Below are positions 1 through 9,889 of a stretch of DNA of 30,000 bases, piece by piece; positions within the stretch are counted from its first letter, which is position 1; each line of letters starts with the position of its first letter. Both the position numbers and the translations under genes were made by a program. The DNA is from Mesostigma viride (taxonomy: Eukaryota > Streptophyta > Mesostigmatophyceae > Mesostigmatales > Mesostigmataceae): positions 1-30,000 of the forward strand of contig RPFO01000866.1 in NCBI GenBank assembly GCA_009746045.1, given 5' to 3'. The notes below the pieces were generated by a model. The model saw only the letters and a program-made list of their open reading frames with translations, was not told the origin of the DNA and did not search any database.

Positions 1-432
1 CTCAGTCCTCCCTCCCTCCCTCCCCCCCTCCCTCCCTCCCTCCCTCCCTCCCTCCCTCCCTCCCTCCCTCCCTCCCTCCCCTCCCTCCCTCCCTCCCTCC
101 CTCCATCCATCCACCCTAAACCCTCCCTCCCTCCCTCCCTCCCTCCCTCCCTCCCTCCCTCCTCCCTCTATCCATCCATCCACCCTAAACCCTCCCTCCC
201 TCCCCCCTCCCTCCTCCCTCCCTCCCTCCCTCCCTCCCTCCTCCCTCCCTCCCTCCCTCCTCCCTCCTCCCTCCCTCCCTCCCTCCCTCCTCCCTCCCTC
301 CCTCCCTCCCTCCCTCCCTCCCTCCCTCCCTCCCTCCACCCTAAACCCTCCCTCCCTCCCTCCCTCCCTCCCTCCCTCCCTCCCTCCCTCCACCCTAAAC
401 CCTCCCTCCCTCCCTCCTCCCTCCATCCATCC
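1..432. repeat. Degenerate C-rich (CCCT)n array with CCCTAAA telomere-type heptamers
   Basis: The first 430 bases are almost only CCCT/CCT units. At four places (114-120, 183-189, 339-345, 393-399) the motif CCCTAAA appears, each time as part of CACCCTAAACCCT, and three times with CCATCCATCC nearby. CCCTAAA is the C-strand of the plant/algal telomere repeat TTTAGGG, and a C-rich strand at the 5' end of the top strand is the orientation expected at a left chromosome end. It is far too degenerate to be an active telomere. I infer a subtelomeric or interstitial telomere-derived array; a simple microsatellite that picked up the heptamers is the alternative. Confidence 0.85.
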
Positions 433-490
433 GGGTTAATGCTCCGTGATGTCCCAGTGGAAGCACGAGTTTAATTATATAATTAATTAA
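421..490. repeat. Subtelomere-like tag repeat (first copy, uninterrupted)
   Basis: Directly after the C-rich array stands CCATCCATCC, then GGGTTAATGCTCCGTGA, then AGCACGAGT and an AT-rich palindromic tail. The left half recurs at 24903-24930 and the right half at 26721-26752, separated there by about 1.8 kb. The copy here therefore looks like the uninterrupted version. From 491 to about 690 I see no gene and no further structure. Confidence 0.55.
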
Positions 491-696
491 TGTGGACATG
501 TGTGTGCATGGGCAAAAGCTGGCTAACTCAATCAAAAGACGTGATAATAATTTAGTACTTAATAAGTTAATTAATAAGACATGTGCACCGTGTGTACAAC
601 AGGCATCAGTAATCACCGATAAGTAAACCAAGGCAACCACGATGTTAGATCATGGATCCAAGTCGACAAAGCTGCTGTCACGGTATCCTACATGTC

Positions 697-1877
697 CTAA
701 CCCCTGACACGCGGGAGGGGCACCGTGTTCCGTGGTGTCCCTGGAGCGTTCTCTGGGCAAGGCCTGGAAACAAAAGGCCGAGCATTGCGAAACAACTCCT
801 CCACTTCAGACATCGTGGGTAGCGGGAAAGCAAGGGGGCCCAACCTTTTGGTGTGGTAATAGACATTGTGACACAAGTTAAATAGCCCTGAATCCACAGA
901 ATTCACGAAGAGAGCGCGGCCCTTATGCCGAAACAAGGATACCACCATTACAAGGAAGGAGTACACATCATGGTCTCGCTGCGCTGTCACCACCCCTCCT
1001 GTCATGCCGGGCTGGTCCACTGTTGCGGGATGCCACCGAGGCTGACGATCCTTACCAGCCTGATGCGTGAAAATCCGTTCCCCCCTCTTGTCGCCAGGCC
1101 GAGATCTGCAATACGGATTATCGGATGTGCACTTCCTGGCGCCATGGTGTAGAGAAAATTATCGAGCTTGACGTCATTGTGTATAATGTTAACGGCGTGC
1201 AAGCCAGCCAATGCCTTTGCACAGTCTGCAAGGACGCTGGGTGAGCAAACTTCGAAAACACGCTGATTTTCCGGGGCATCACGGGCAGCATGCAAGTCAC
1301 CACTCATTCTCTCCATGACAATACCACCTACTTCACCGCACGTGGACCAGAGCCCTTCTACTGCAGGGCAGACCTGCGGGCCAGCTATAGACATGAAACC
1401 GGCCTCCTTGGCCACTGCCACAACGGCGGTTATAACAGCCTCCTGGTAGTTCACCAGCAGCGTGTCTCGTCGAAGGCTTGCCAGCTTTACCAGTAGCGTA
1501 GCCTCGCCACCTGGTGCACTCGAGCTAGCAGGGATAGCGTATAACGTGCCATGAGCACCTTTTCCTATCCGGTCACCGGACAATTTCACTGCGATGACAT
1601 GCGTCAACTTGCTAGCGCTGTGAGAAACCTTTTGATCATAATTCGTCAGCCGCTGCAATGCAATGCTCCAATCCGACGGTGCATTGGTTTGCAGCTCAAC
1701 GTCCCTGCGAGCGTGCGAGTCCGCGGCGTTGAACACACGCGACACCCTATGCAAAGCGGTGCATGTACGCAGTCTGTAAGTCCGTGAATTAAAAGCCTGT
1801 CTCGCCCTTAATGCCGACAGGGTTCCCGGCGACAGGTCCTGTCTGTTGGTCGACATTTTTCTTTTGCAGCTGGCCAT
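697..1877 (-). CDS. Protein kinase-like gene, frameshifted near 1005-1012
   Basis: The ORF from ATG at 1877 has the landmarks of a Ser/Thr protein kinase: glycine loop GKGAHG at residues 105-110, likely ATP lysine in LLVKLA (K131), helix-C glutamate in NYQEAV (E146), catalytic loop HNDVKLDN (233-240), and DLG in place of DFG (258-260). It stops just after the activation segment (QQWTSPA). The overlapping -1-strand frame continues to a stop at 697 with RDHDVYSF, which matches kinase subdomain IX (DVYSFG-type). A single-base change in the short C run around 1007-1010 would join the two, so this is either a sequencing error or a recent pseudogene; no convincing splice sites fit. About 100 residues precede the kinase domain and are unrecognised. 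Family assignment within kinases is not possible by eye. Confidence 0.75.
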
Positions 1878-1978
1878 TGTAGGTAGGTATGAATGATCTC
1901 GATGCTGTCAATTACGATGATACACGAGGTAGTCTATACCTAGGATCGAGAGCTTCTTCTTGTATGGCAATGCCGGCT

Positions 1979-2400
1979 GGGCGATGACGGTGACGGCCGT
2001 CACCGTCATCGCCCTCGACGGGCGTGATGAAAAGTACCTGGTTGATAGGCGGCAGCTATTCACAATATAGGCCGTTTTTTATTACTCCGAATAAAGAGTT
2101 AAGAGGTTGGCCCTCGGCAGGGCGATGACGGGGCGCTGACGGGGCGATGACGGGGCGATGACGGGGCGTTCACGCGCGTGATGAATACAACCTGTTTGAT
2201 AGGCAGCGGCTATTGGTAATATACTTTGTTGATTAAGAGAAGAGTTTAGATGTTGGCCCGTCGAGGGCGATGACGGTGACGAGCGTCACCGTCATCGCCC
2301 TCGACGGGTGATGAAAAGCCCATGTTTTATATGCGGTAGCTATTGGTAGTCCGTAGTATATAGGTCGTTGACTATCACTCCGAATAACGAGTTAACAGGT
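1979..2400. repeat. Three degenerate ~150-bp units with GATGACGG hairpins
   Basis: The segment contains an exact 36-base palindrome at 1979-2014 (18-base arms, GGGCGATGACGGTGACGG) and an exact 25-base inverted repeat with a 2-base spacer at 2257-2308, both built on GGGCGATGACGGTGAC. Between them, at 2121-2168, GATGACGGGGC is repeated in tandem. Each hairpin is followed by a related single-copy stretch: GATAGGCGGCAGCTATT (2043), GATAGGCAGCGGCTATT (about 2199) and ATGCGGTAGCTATTGGTAG (about 2330), each ending in an AGTTAA.AGGTT-like stretch. I read this as three decayed tandem units. Between 1880 and 1978 nothing else is visible. Confidence 0.8.
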
Positions 2401-2401
2401 T

Positions 2402-2805
2402 AAGTGTCGGCGCTTGCATACTGTACATACATATGTTATGTAGTGGCGTGATCCACAACGTCGTTGTGGGTCACGCTACACTTCGGCCCACCGCCACGCT
2501 CAAGTGTCGGCGCTTGCATACTGTACATATGTTATGTAGTGGCGTGATCCACAACGTCGTTGTGGGTCACGCCACTACATACAGTGCATACAGGGCCTTA
2601 GCGTGTGGCAGTAGACCGAAGTGCACCCGGCGTGTACACCCGTGTACACCCGAAGTGTACACCCGTGTGCACCCACTTCGTTGTGGGTCACGCCACTACA
2701 TACAGTGCATACAGTGCCTTAGCGTGTGGCAGTAGACCGAAGTGCACCCGGCGTGTACACCCGTGTACACCCGGAGTGTACACCCGTGTGCACCCACTTA
2801 CACTT
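2402..2805 (+). repeat. Left terminal repeat block of element A
   Basis: The 12-mer AAGTGTCGGCGC occurs twice (2402 and 2502), each followed by TTGCATACTGTACAT. A hairpin with 24-base arms and one mismatch spans 2533-2581, centred on ACAACGTCGTTGT. Two near-identical 121-bp units follow (2558-2678 and 2679-2799), each with CGTTGTGGGTCACGCC, CATACAGTGCATACAG and then four or so GTGTACACCC motifs. The part from about 2457 to 2800 is repeated almost exactly at 9988-10327. Short ORFs here merely read through the repeats. Confidence 0.9.
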
Positions 2806-3111
2806 GTACATGTACAGGCAGTGCCGAGCGCCGAGCAGCCGACTTTCAGGTGAACCGCCCAAAGCAATTGAACATAATGCATGGAGCGATAATAATATGG
2901 AAATAAACTAACACCCATTTCACCGGAAATAATGCATGGAGCGATAACGTACGCCCAAAACCAAAACCTAGAGGAAGCATTTTCGCGCACTGTGTGTTGC
3001 TATAAAACATCAAATATTTACTGATACTGAATTCATTATCTACTTAGTCATACCACAAAAAAAAAAATACCACGCGGGTTGTCAGACAGACATACCAGTA
3101 CATACATTGTA
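2806..3111. other. Spacer before the dioxygenase-like gene
   Basis: No gene seen. A short direct repeat, ATAATGCATGGAGCGATAA, occurs at about 2875 and 2930, and a run of eleven A lies at about 3056-3067. The stretch presumably contains the promoter of the gene starting near 3112, but no clear TATA box is recognised. Confidence 0.4.
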
Positions 3112-4077
3112 ATGGCGTCTGTAGAGCCACCAGATCCTGCGAAGGAGCTAAATCGCAAACTCAATGCCAACGCCCGGCGAGCTACGTACGTGGCTAAGCG
3201 GATTAAAGAAATGGGCAAAGACGCCTGGCTGGAGCAGCGCAGAGAAGCCCGGAAGAAGGAGTACAGCAGAATCGGCTGCTGTGAAGGCCGAGGAGCCGTG
3301 GGCAGTAGCGAAGCGGGATTGCGATAACGCCCACGGCGCTTCTTGTACCGCAACAAAGAAGTGGTGGAGACGCTGTGCAGGCAACGAGCCGCCTTGTCAC
3401 CCATGGATTCGGTTGCGCATGAGGCCCAAATTGCTCTTGGGACGAGCGGCTTATTTAGGACATCAGGTCTTGTGATGCCATCAGAACTGGCCCTGCTTCG
3501 TGAAATGTCTCAGCCTGGAAATACGGTCTATGAGCCGATCTTCAACGCGGTAACTTACAACAAGAAAACTCGCGCATTCGTGACAAATTCTGGTGACAAG
3601 CACCGATGGATGGGCTTCGTGCCCTTCGAGCAGGGTGACCCGGCGCGTAGGATCGCAAATCGTCTGGTGCGTGTCCTGATGGGCCCGGACGGCAAGCATT
3701 TCCCAGTGAAGGGCTACTTTCTGTGGAGCAAGGCGGGATGCAAAGAGCAGCCCGCCCATTCGGACTACACGCGATACCCGGGAGCATGGGATGTGAACTA
3801 CCCCGTGTCGGTCATAGTGGCCCCCTTCGCTGGCACATCGTTTGTGTACTGGGAGAACAGTATACTGTACCCAGGCCTGGACAACATGAGCTCCCGCCCT
3901 GACGTCAAGAAGAAGACGTTAGTGTTGGAGGCCGGCGATGTCTTGGTGTGGCACGGGGCGCTTGTGCACGCGGGAGCGGCGTACAAGGAAAGGGATAACT
4001 TTCGTTTTTTCTTCTACGCCCCGGCACGCCTTGAGAAGGGGCTCGTGAAGGACGCGGTGAACCCCGTCCTCGTTTAG
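3112..4077 (+). CDS. 2-oxoglutarate/Fe(II) dioxygenase-like protein
   Basis: The secure part is the frame from ATG 3403 to the stop at 4077 (224 residues). It shows a double-stranded-beta-helix oxygenase signature: iron ligands H119 and D121 in AHSDYTRYPG, distal histidine H189 in GDVLVWHGALVHAGAAY, and an arginine (R201, NFRFFFY) placed like the 2OG-binding arginine. Such enzymes hydroxylate or demethylate proteins, nucleic acids or small molecules using Fe(II) and 2-oxoglutarate; the substrate here is unknown. Upstream, the same frame is open from ATG 3112 (MASVEPPDPAKELNRK...), charged and probably helical, but a TAA interrupts at 3325. The +1 frame between about 3275 and 3340 (KAEEPWAVAKRDCDNAHG) looks coding, so two compensating frameshifts are the simplest explanation; otherwise translation starts at 3403. 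It lies inside element A, convergent with the transposase, so it is likely cargo. Confidence 0.7.
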
Positions 4078-4259
4078 GATTGGCTAGTGTCATGCACTTG
4101 TTGTACGGTCCTGGCTGACTGCTACATGTCAGAACAATATACAAGCATCCTGCATTGAGTAGGATACAACATTACCTGTCCACACAGTGTTTGGTTGGAC
4201 ACTGATTACACGTGACCTGCTGAGCAAATAGTGTCCGTGGGCTTTGGTTTTCCTGCTGC

Positions 4260-4268
4260 TGTAATAAA
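4260..4268 (+). terminator. Poly(A) signal of the dioxygenase-like gene
   Basis: TGTAA (4260-4264) overlaps AATAAA (4263-4268), about 185 bases after the stop codon. TGTAA is the usual poly(A) signal of chlorophyte algae and AATAAA that of many other eukaryotes, so the overlap does not discriminate lineage. Neither has been tested here. Confidence 0.45.
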
Positions 4269-4285
4269 TAAAGCTTAAGTCCTCG

Positions 4286-4898
4286 TCACTCACTCACTCA
4301 CTCACTCACTCACACACTCACTCACACACTCACTCACTCACTCACTCACTCACTCACTCACTCACTCACTCACTCACTCACTCACTCACTCACTCACTCA
4401 CTCACTCACTCACTCACTCACTCACTCACTCACTCACTCACTCACACACTCACTCACTCACACACTCACTCACTCACTCACTCACTCACTCACTCACTCA
4501 CTCACTCACTCACTCACTCACTCACTCACTCACTCACTCACTCACTCACTCACTCACTCACTCACTCACACACTCACTCACTCACTCACTCACTCACTCA
4601 CTCACTCACTCACTCACTCACTCACTCACTCACTCACTCACTCACTCACTCACTCACTCACTCACTCACTCACTCACTCACTCACTCACTCACTCACTCA
4701 CTCACTCACTCACTCACTCACTCACTCACTCACTCACTCACTCACTCACTCACTCACTCACTCACTCACTCACTCACTCACTCACTCACTCACTCACTCA
4801 CTCACTCACTCACTCACTCACTCACTCACTCACTCACTCACTCACTCACTCACTCACTCACTCACTCACTCACTCACTCACTCACTCACTCACTCACT
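4286..4898. repeat. 613-bp (CACT)n microsatellite
   Basis: Nearly pure tetranucleotide repeat CACT/TCAC, with a few CACACACT interruptions clustered near 4311-4335, 4442-4466 and 4566-4572. The right two-thirds are uninterrupted. It separates the 3' ends of the two convergent genes of element A. Length is likely variable, and the assembled length may be wrong. Confidence 0.98.
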
Positions 4899-5640
4899 GG
4901 GTATTGTATACCTTAGGCATTCGTATGGCAAGGTAGGGAAACTTGAGTCTGTTTTTAGGGTAGTGCAATGTGGTAGTTTGTTTGCTGGGCCACTAAAACC
5001 CCTTGAGTGTGACCTTCATGAATCCAGGGTAGGGTAAGGGTTGGTTAGGGTATGTACATAGTGGTGGGTATTGTAAGGTAGGTCTTGAGCTCCTTGAGTG
5101 TGACCTTCATGAATCCAGGGTAGGGTCAGGGTTGTAACTATAGAGATACTCACTTAAAAGACTGTGACATTCAAGAAACCAGGGTATGGAAATGCGTGTT
5201 GTTTGGGGTTGTTTGACTGGCGTACATTACCATAGTTGTCTAACTTAATAGTGGCACGGGCGTTTTGATGAGTAGTGCAGTTAGGATTTTGTAGATAGAG
5301 TTAGGATAGTTCGATCACGCGGCTTCCCATCCAGCCCTGAAATATGTGCTACATGACCTCCCCACGGAGGCATGTTATAATTTAATTTAATTTAATTTAA
5401 TTTTAATGATGTTATTGCTACTACTACTATAGTAATACTCCTAAATTATTGTCATGTGTATAGGGTTTGGGTCTGGTGGTGTGCCCTTTGGCATCCGGGG
5501 TGCATGTACATTTACATGAGTGAGCATTTGCATGGTACATTTGCATGGTGAATGCACTGGACATTTATTAAAAAGGAGGAAATAAACTGAATAGCCGTTG
5601 AGTGGAAATGGCTATGGACATGAATCCAAAACCACATTGT
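4899..5640. repeat. Non-coding stretch with direct repeats and an AT-tailed dispersed repeat
   Basis: No coding region seen. A 35-base direct repeat beginning CCTTGAGTGTGACCTTCATG occurs at 5001-5035 and 5092-5126. At 5338-5405 a segment with AATATGTGCTACATG, GGAGGCATGTTATAA and a (TTTAA)n tail recurs in inverted orientation at 14508-14580. A GTTCGATCA motif at about 5308, with TAGTGCAGTTAGG about 40 bases upstream, faintly resembles tRNA-derived B and A boxes, so a SINE origin is possible but unproven. Confidence 0.6.
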
Positions 5641-5791
5641 TGGCATTGCAACATGTATGCTGTGCTGCAGCACTATGTTCTGTTTAGGACATCAAACAGC
5701 ATTACATCAGAATAAGACATCAAAAGTGTGTCATGACAGGATCTCTCTCCTCACATTGAGGATAGACAGTTGTACAAGTATGGCACGGGCC

Positions 5792-8700
5792 TCAGGCACC
5801 AAACACCAGCCACTTGAGGGCATAGTTGAAATCCGTCTGCTTGGTAAGGGTGTCATGCACAGCCTCCTCGCCCTCCTCCTCCGGGTCCCACAGGACGTTG
5901 AACGACCAGCCTGCCGTTGTCTTCTTGGGCAGCGGCTCGACACGGACCGAGTTGCGTGGCGGTGTGTTGGCGATGGTACCGTAGTACCACTTCCAGTAGG
6001 GCTTGCCGTCATCCCCCACCACATCCCACAGCTGGCAGATGCGCCTGCCAACCATGGACTCAGGGGTCAGCTGAGAGAGGTGCAACACCTGGGCGGCCAG
6101 CAGCTCGGACGCCACAGGTGGGTCGATCTTCTTATCCTGCATGCGCTTGTACGCACCCTCCTTGTACGCATGCGGGTCGTCCTTGTTGGCATGCGGGTCC
6201 CACTTGATGATGACGCGAGCCTTCTTCGTGGGTGACGCCTTCTTCTTGGGCGACGCCTTGGAGGAGGTGGCGGGGCCCGCCGTGGTGGTGGTGAGGCCAG
6301 CCTTGGTGGTGGCGGGGCCCGCCTTGGTGGTGGTGGGGCCCGCCTTGGTGACGGTGGGGCCCGCCTTGGTGACGGTGGGGCCCGCCTTGGTGACGGTGGG
6401 GCCCGCCTTGGTGACGGTGGGCGCCGAGTGAACCGGTGGGAGGACGTCTGTCTCGTCAATGAACGGGGCCACCTCCTCGGAATCCTCGAACGTTGACAGG
6501 CGTTTCATTTCGTACCGCCTCTTGAATGGCACCTGCACCTTGTCACCATGATGTGTCACAGTGGGGGGGATGGCTCGTCGTAGTCGTCGTCGTCGCAGAG
6601 GTCGTCCTCGTCGTAGTCCTCGTCACTGTCCTCGGCATATGACACCTGCACGCAGTGAGGTGAGGTAAAGCAGCAGCAATGATGATGTCTGTCATGCGTG
6701 TACGGGCAAGAAAACCAGCACGGAGACTGTGTACGCTGGACTAGGGAACCCCATGCATACTAAAATGGGTCACAAAAGTACCGCTACCTTAAGGGTTACA
6801 CACTCACAACTCCTACATTGCAAACAATAACAAGCAAGGGACAATCTGACAAGCATGGACATACCTTCTTGCGAGCCGCACGCGTGCGCTTGCGTGGGGG
6901 CACGGCAGCTTCGCCATCTGGGCGGGCATTGGAGGTGGTCGCGGCCTCCACCACAGGGGTCGGGACAGCTGGCGCCGTCTTTGTGTTGTTGGTGGATGAG
7001 CCCGCACGCCCCCTCTGCTTCTTGGTGGGCGGGCCACCTTGGGCAGCATTGTGGGCGGCCAGCGTCTTCTTGCTGCCCCATACGCGGCACTCCTCGGGGG
7101 GTTTGTAGCCCACCACCCCCCTCTCACCTGCTGCATCTGACGCAGGGGGGGGGGGCAACCCAGTTGGGGTCGACCTCGAAAACGGTGCCTTCAGCGGGCA
7201 TGGAATCTGGACCGGGCGTGTTGGCCAGGGGCACCCGCAAGGAAGCAGCCTCAACCTGTTACATACATACAAGGCAAACACACACACACACGGTGCGAGG
7301 CAGGCCAACACGCAAAAAGTCAGCTAAAGGGATTGTGCGGACAGGACAAGTATCATTTGGTTTGCCAAGTTAAGAAGTCAGCCAGTGGTCCACACATTGC
7401 AAAGGCACACCAGCTGAGTTCTTTTGACATGGTGTCAGAGGAGGGATGAAAATGCTCGACTACGCGATGCATTAGCAGCCTGACTTACCGCATCAGCGTT
7501 GGGAGTGACCGCCAGTTCCTCGTCAGTTGGGCGTGGGACCTCGTATTTCGTGAAGCCCTCGGGGCAGACGAGTGCGTCGCGCTTCGGATCCCGCTGGAGG
7601 CTGACGGCACAGCCGGTCTGCGTCCAGCCCTTCATGATGGTCAGCCTGCCCTCAGGCCCGCAGAGGCGGATCCAGGCGATAGCCACGGCATTCTGGATGA
7701 TGATCCGCGTCTCGGAGGCGTTGGGCGGGTCAAGCCCATCGCGGGCCCTCGCGTCCATTATGCGGGTGACCTCCGCGTCAAACCAGCGCTTGAACACGGC
7801 ATTGATGCAGCAGTCATTTGGCTGCCACAAGTGGGTCATGTTGCCCGGCCCATACCACGGCAACACCCCCATTTCCTGGAGGACTTTCCGAAAGGCGGGG
7901 GAGACCTGCATGCACCGATCCACCGCAGCACCAAAACACCCAGGCATTGGAAACGACACATAAAAAAAAGAGAATATTAGTCTCCGGCATCATCATCACC
8001 ACATGCCTTGCAGCCAACATGCACATGCACTGAAACGAAACAAGCCAAAGAAAATTGGGGTAATAAGGAAGGAAACACATGCCCACCTGAACAGCGAGGT
8101 TGTCCAAGAACAAGAGGACGTCACGCTTGCCGTGCTTGGCGTACAACTTCTTCAAAAAGGCTTCAAACAGTTGCAACCACACCTCCGGGGCGTGGTCGCT
8201 GAACCAGGCGGAGGACTGAAAGGTGACAACCGCCTCAGGCATGTACTGGTTGGTCTCGTAAGCCATACGAGCCACGTTCTTACCCGCGCCGGGGAAGATG
8301 ATGAGGGGGGGGGCATGTCAGCCAGCCAGTTCTCGTCAAAGGGGGAGTGGGGGGCGGTGGTCAGGCAAACGGTAACTGCCCGGTGCTTGTAATCCACCTT
8401 CTTGGTGCCCATGTTCACGTGGGTCGCCCCTTTCTCCGCGAAGCACTTGCCCTTCATGTTCCTCAAGGCAAGGCCCACCTGGTCCATGTTAAACCGAAAC
8501 GTGCCGGTAGCGGGGCCGATGGGGAAACGCCCCCAATATGGGTCCCTGAGCGCCCTCAAGCCGCTGTTCAAACCGGCGACGATGAGCCCGGAATGAAACT
8601 GCTGCAACGCGGGCAACGCCTCCTCCATGGTGACATTGCGGTGGTTGCTCGCCATCCGCGTGACAAGGCCCCGTCGGCACGCGAACTCGCGGGCCCACGT

Positions 8701-9385
8701 GTCGGAGTACGCAAAGCCCATCCCCGCCGTCGGGTAATGTTTAGCCATGAAGATCTTGGCCTGTGCTTTGACGACGCTGCAATACGATTGGGAAAAACAG
8801 GCACGCAAGCAATGAGAGGGCGACAATCAGCAAGCTTTTGCGCTCCTTCGAATGTTCACCAAATACACATGCCGCTGTTTAAAGACAGAAACTACCCATC
8901 AGTGTTTTCAGCAAAACGAAGAACAAGGAAAGCATGCAAACTTACGCAAGCACAGGGGCTCTCTTCTGGCTGACGATCCAGTCCCTCAAATCCGCCTCCA
9001 TTAATGGAAAGCGGCCTTCTCGTGCTTTGCCGGGCACCAACCCTCGGCCCGAGTGGTTTTTCAGGCTTGGGTCATCAGCCATGGCACGGATCTTCGCCTT
9101 CGTCTCAGATTCCAGCCACCGGCAGACGGTCGAAGTGCTCACGCCATATTGCTTGGCGACGGCCGACGGCGTGGTAGTTCCCTGTTCGATACACGTGACT
9201 GCGACAACTTTCTGCTTCGCGCTCACGAGCGTGACCACCTTTGTCTTGGGTGGCTCCAGGATGGGCGCCGCCTTGTCGTCAGCGGTGGGCAAAACATTGT
9301 CACTATTGGCCGGAACGCGCGCGCACAGCTGCGGCTGTCTCCGCCGTGGTTTAGCCCCACTTTCTTTGCCTGTGAAGTTAGTCAT
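5792..9385 (-). CDS. Pogo/CENP-B-like DDE transposase with chromatin-reader-like C-terminus
   Basis: Five exons can be read: 9385-8946, 8776-8087, 7905-7489, 7255-6865 and 6645-5792. Donors are GTAAGT, GTGGGC, GTAAGT and GTATGT; acceptors are TTGCAG, ATGCAG, AACAG and GTGCAG, and phases match. Exon 1 has a helix-turn-helix (PSAVAKQYGVSTSTVCRWL) and a second DNA-binding segment (FPLMEADLRDWIVSQKR) typical of Tc5/CENP-B-like transposases. The DDE triad reads D in FNMDQVGL (8484-8482), D in LLFLDN (8104-8102) and D in THLWQPND (7815-7813). Beyond the catalytic core come basic NLS-like stretches, an acidic segment, seven PTVTKAG-like heptads (about 6280-6432) and a final Tudor/PWWP-like domain (VGRRICQLW...YWKWYYGTIAN), unusual for this family. 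One-base frame breaks occur at G runs near 6572, 7150 and 8303; correcting all three gives one frame of about 930 residues. Function: cut-and-paste transposition of element A and probably B. Confidence 0.85.
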
Positions 9386-9670
9386 GGGGCGTGGCTATGG
9401 CGCCAGCCCTCGTGGTGGGCACACGTGTACAGTATGGATGGTGCGCACACTTGGGTTGTGCGCAGGTCAGGTTGGTGGTGGATGTGCCACAGGACGACCG
9501 ATGCTCTTTTTTATATGCAAATTTGGGCGCCAAACTCAATTTGCACCGACTTTGCCAGATATTTGCCGACCTACACGTGGCTGAGTTGACGTTTCGCGGG
9601 CATCGGACGCGCGGGTTAGTCAGTGTTGCGAATCTGACCATTCGCAAATCGGCGTCGGGCCTGGATCTGG
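9386..9670. other. Upstream region of the transposase gene
   Basis: No gene is supported. It should hold the transposase promoter (minus strand). It contains GGGTTAGTCAGTGTTGCGAATCT at 9613-9635, repeated exactly at 13831-13853 near the right end of element B, so it is part of the shared subterminal region. CGCAATTT/AAATTGCG inverted motifs begin at 9675. Confidence 0.5.
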
Positions 9671-9883
9671 CGCCTCGCAATTTGAAAATTGCGGTCTCAT
9701 TAGGTACGCAATCTACCGACTTGCGTACATAAGTAGTACTGTAGGACGGCGCAAGGGCGCAAGTGCGCACTTGTCGCGCCTCGCAATTTGAAAATTGCGG
9801 TCTCATTAGGTACGCAATCTACCGACTTGCGTACATAAGGAGTACTGTAGGACGGCGCAAGGGGGCCAGTGCGCAACTTGTCG
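9671..9883 (+). repeat. 106/107-bp tandem duplication, subterminal in element A
   Basis: Two copies, 9671-9776 and 9777-9883, both beginning CGCCTCGCAATTTGAAAATT and containing TACGCAATCTACCGACTTGC and AGTACTGTAGGACGGCGCAAG. They differ by a few substitutions and one base near the end. Each copy contains the palindrome CGCAATTTGAAAATTGCG. Element B lacks this duplication at the equivalent place. Confidence 0.95.
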
Positions 9884-9889
9884 CGCCTC

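Noticed and set aside
2433-2990. Several 60-100 aa ORFs on both strands
   Set aside because: They read through the GTGTACACCC and hairpin repeats of the element ends; the same ORFs recur at 9869-10466.
3298-3380. Possible 83-bp intron in the dioxygenase-like gene (GTGGGC...TGTGCAG)
   Set aside because: Removing it would place the downstream exon in the wrong frame; two small indels or a start at 3403 fit better.
4286-4898. CRISPR-like or satellite array
   Set aside because: It is a pure tetranucleotide microsatellite with no spacers, in a eukaryotic genome.
5271-5330. tRNA gene
   Set aside because: Only weak A- and B-box-like strings; no cloverleaf can be folded by eye.
5657-6431. Plus-strand ORFs of 96-192 codons
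   Set aside because: They are antisense to the last transposase exon, whose splice phases and domain motifs are far better supported.
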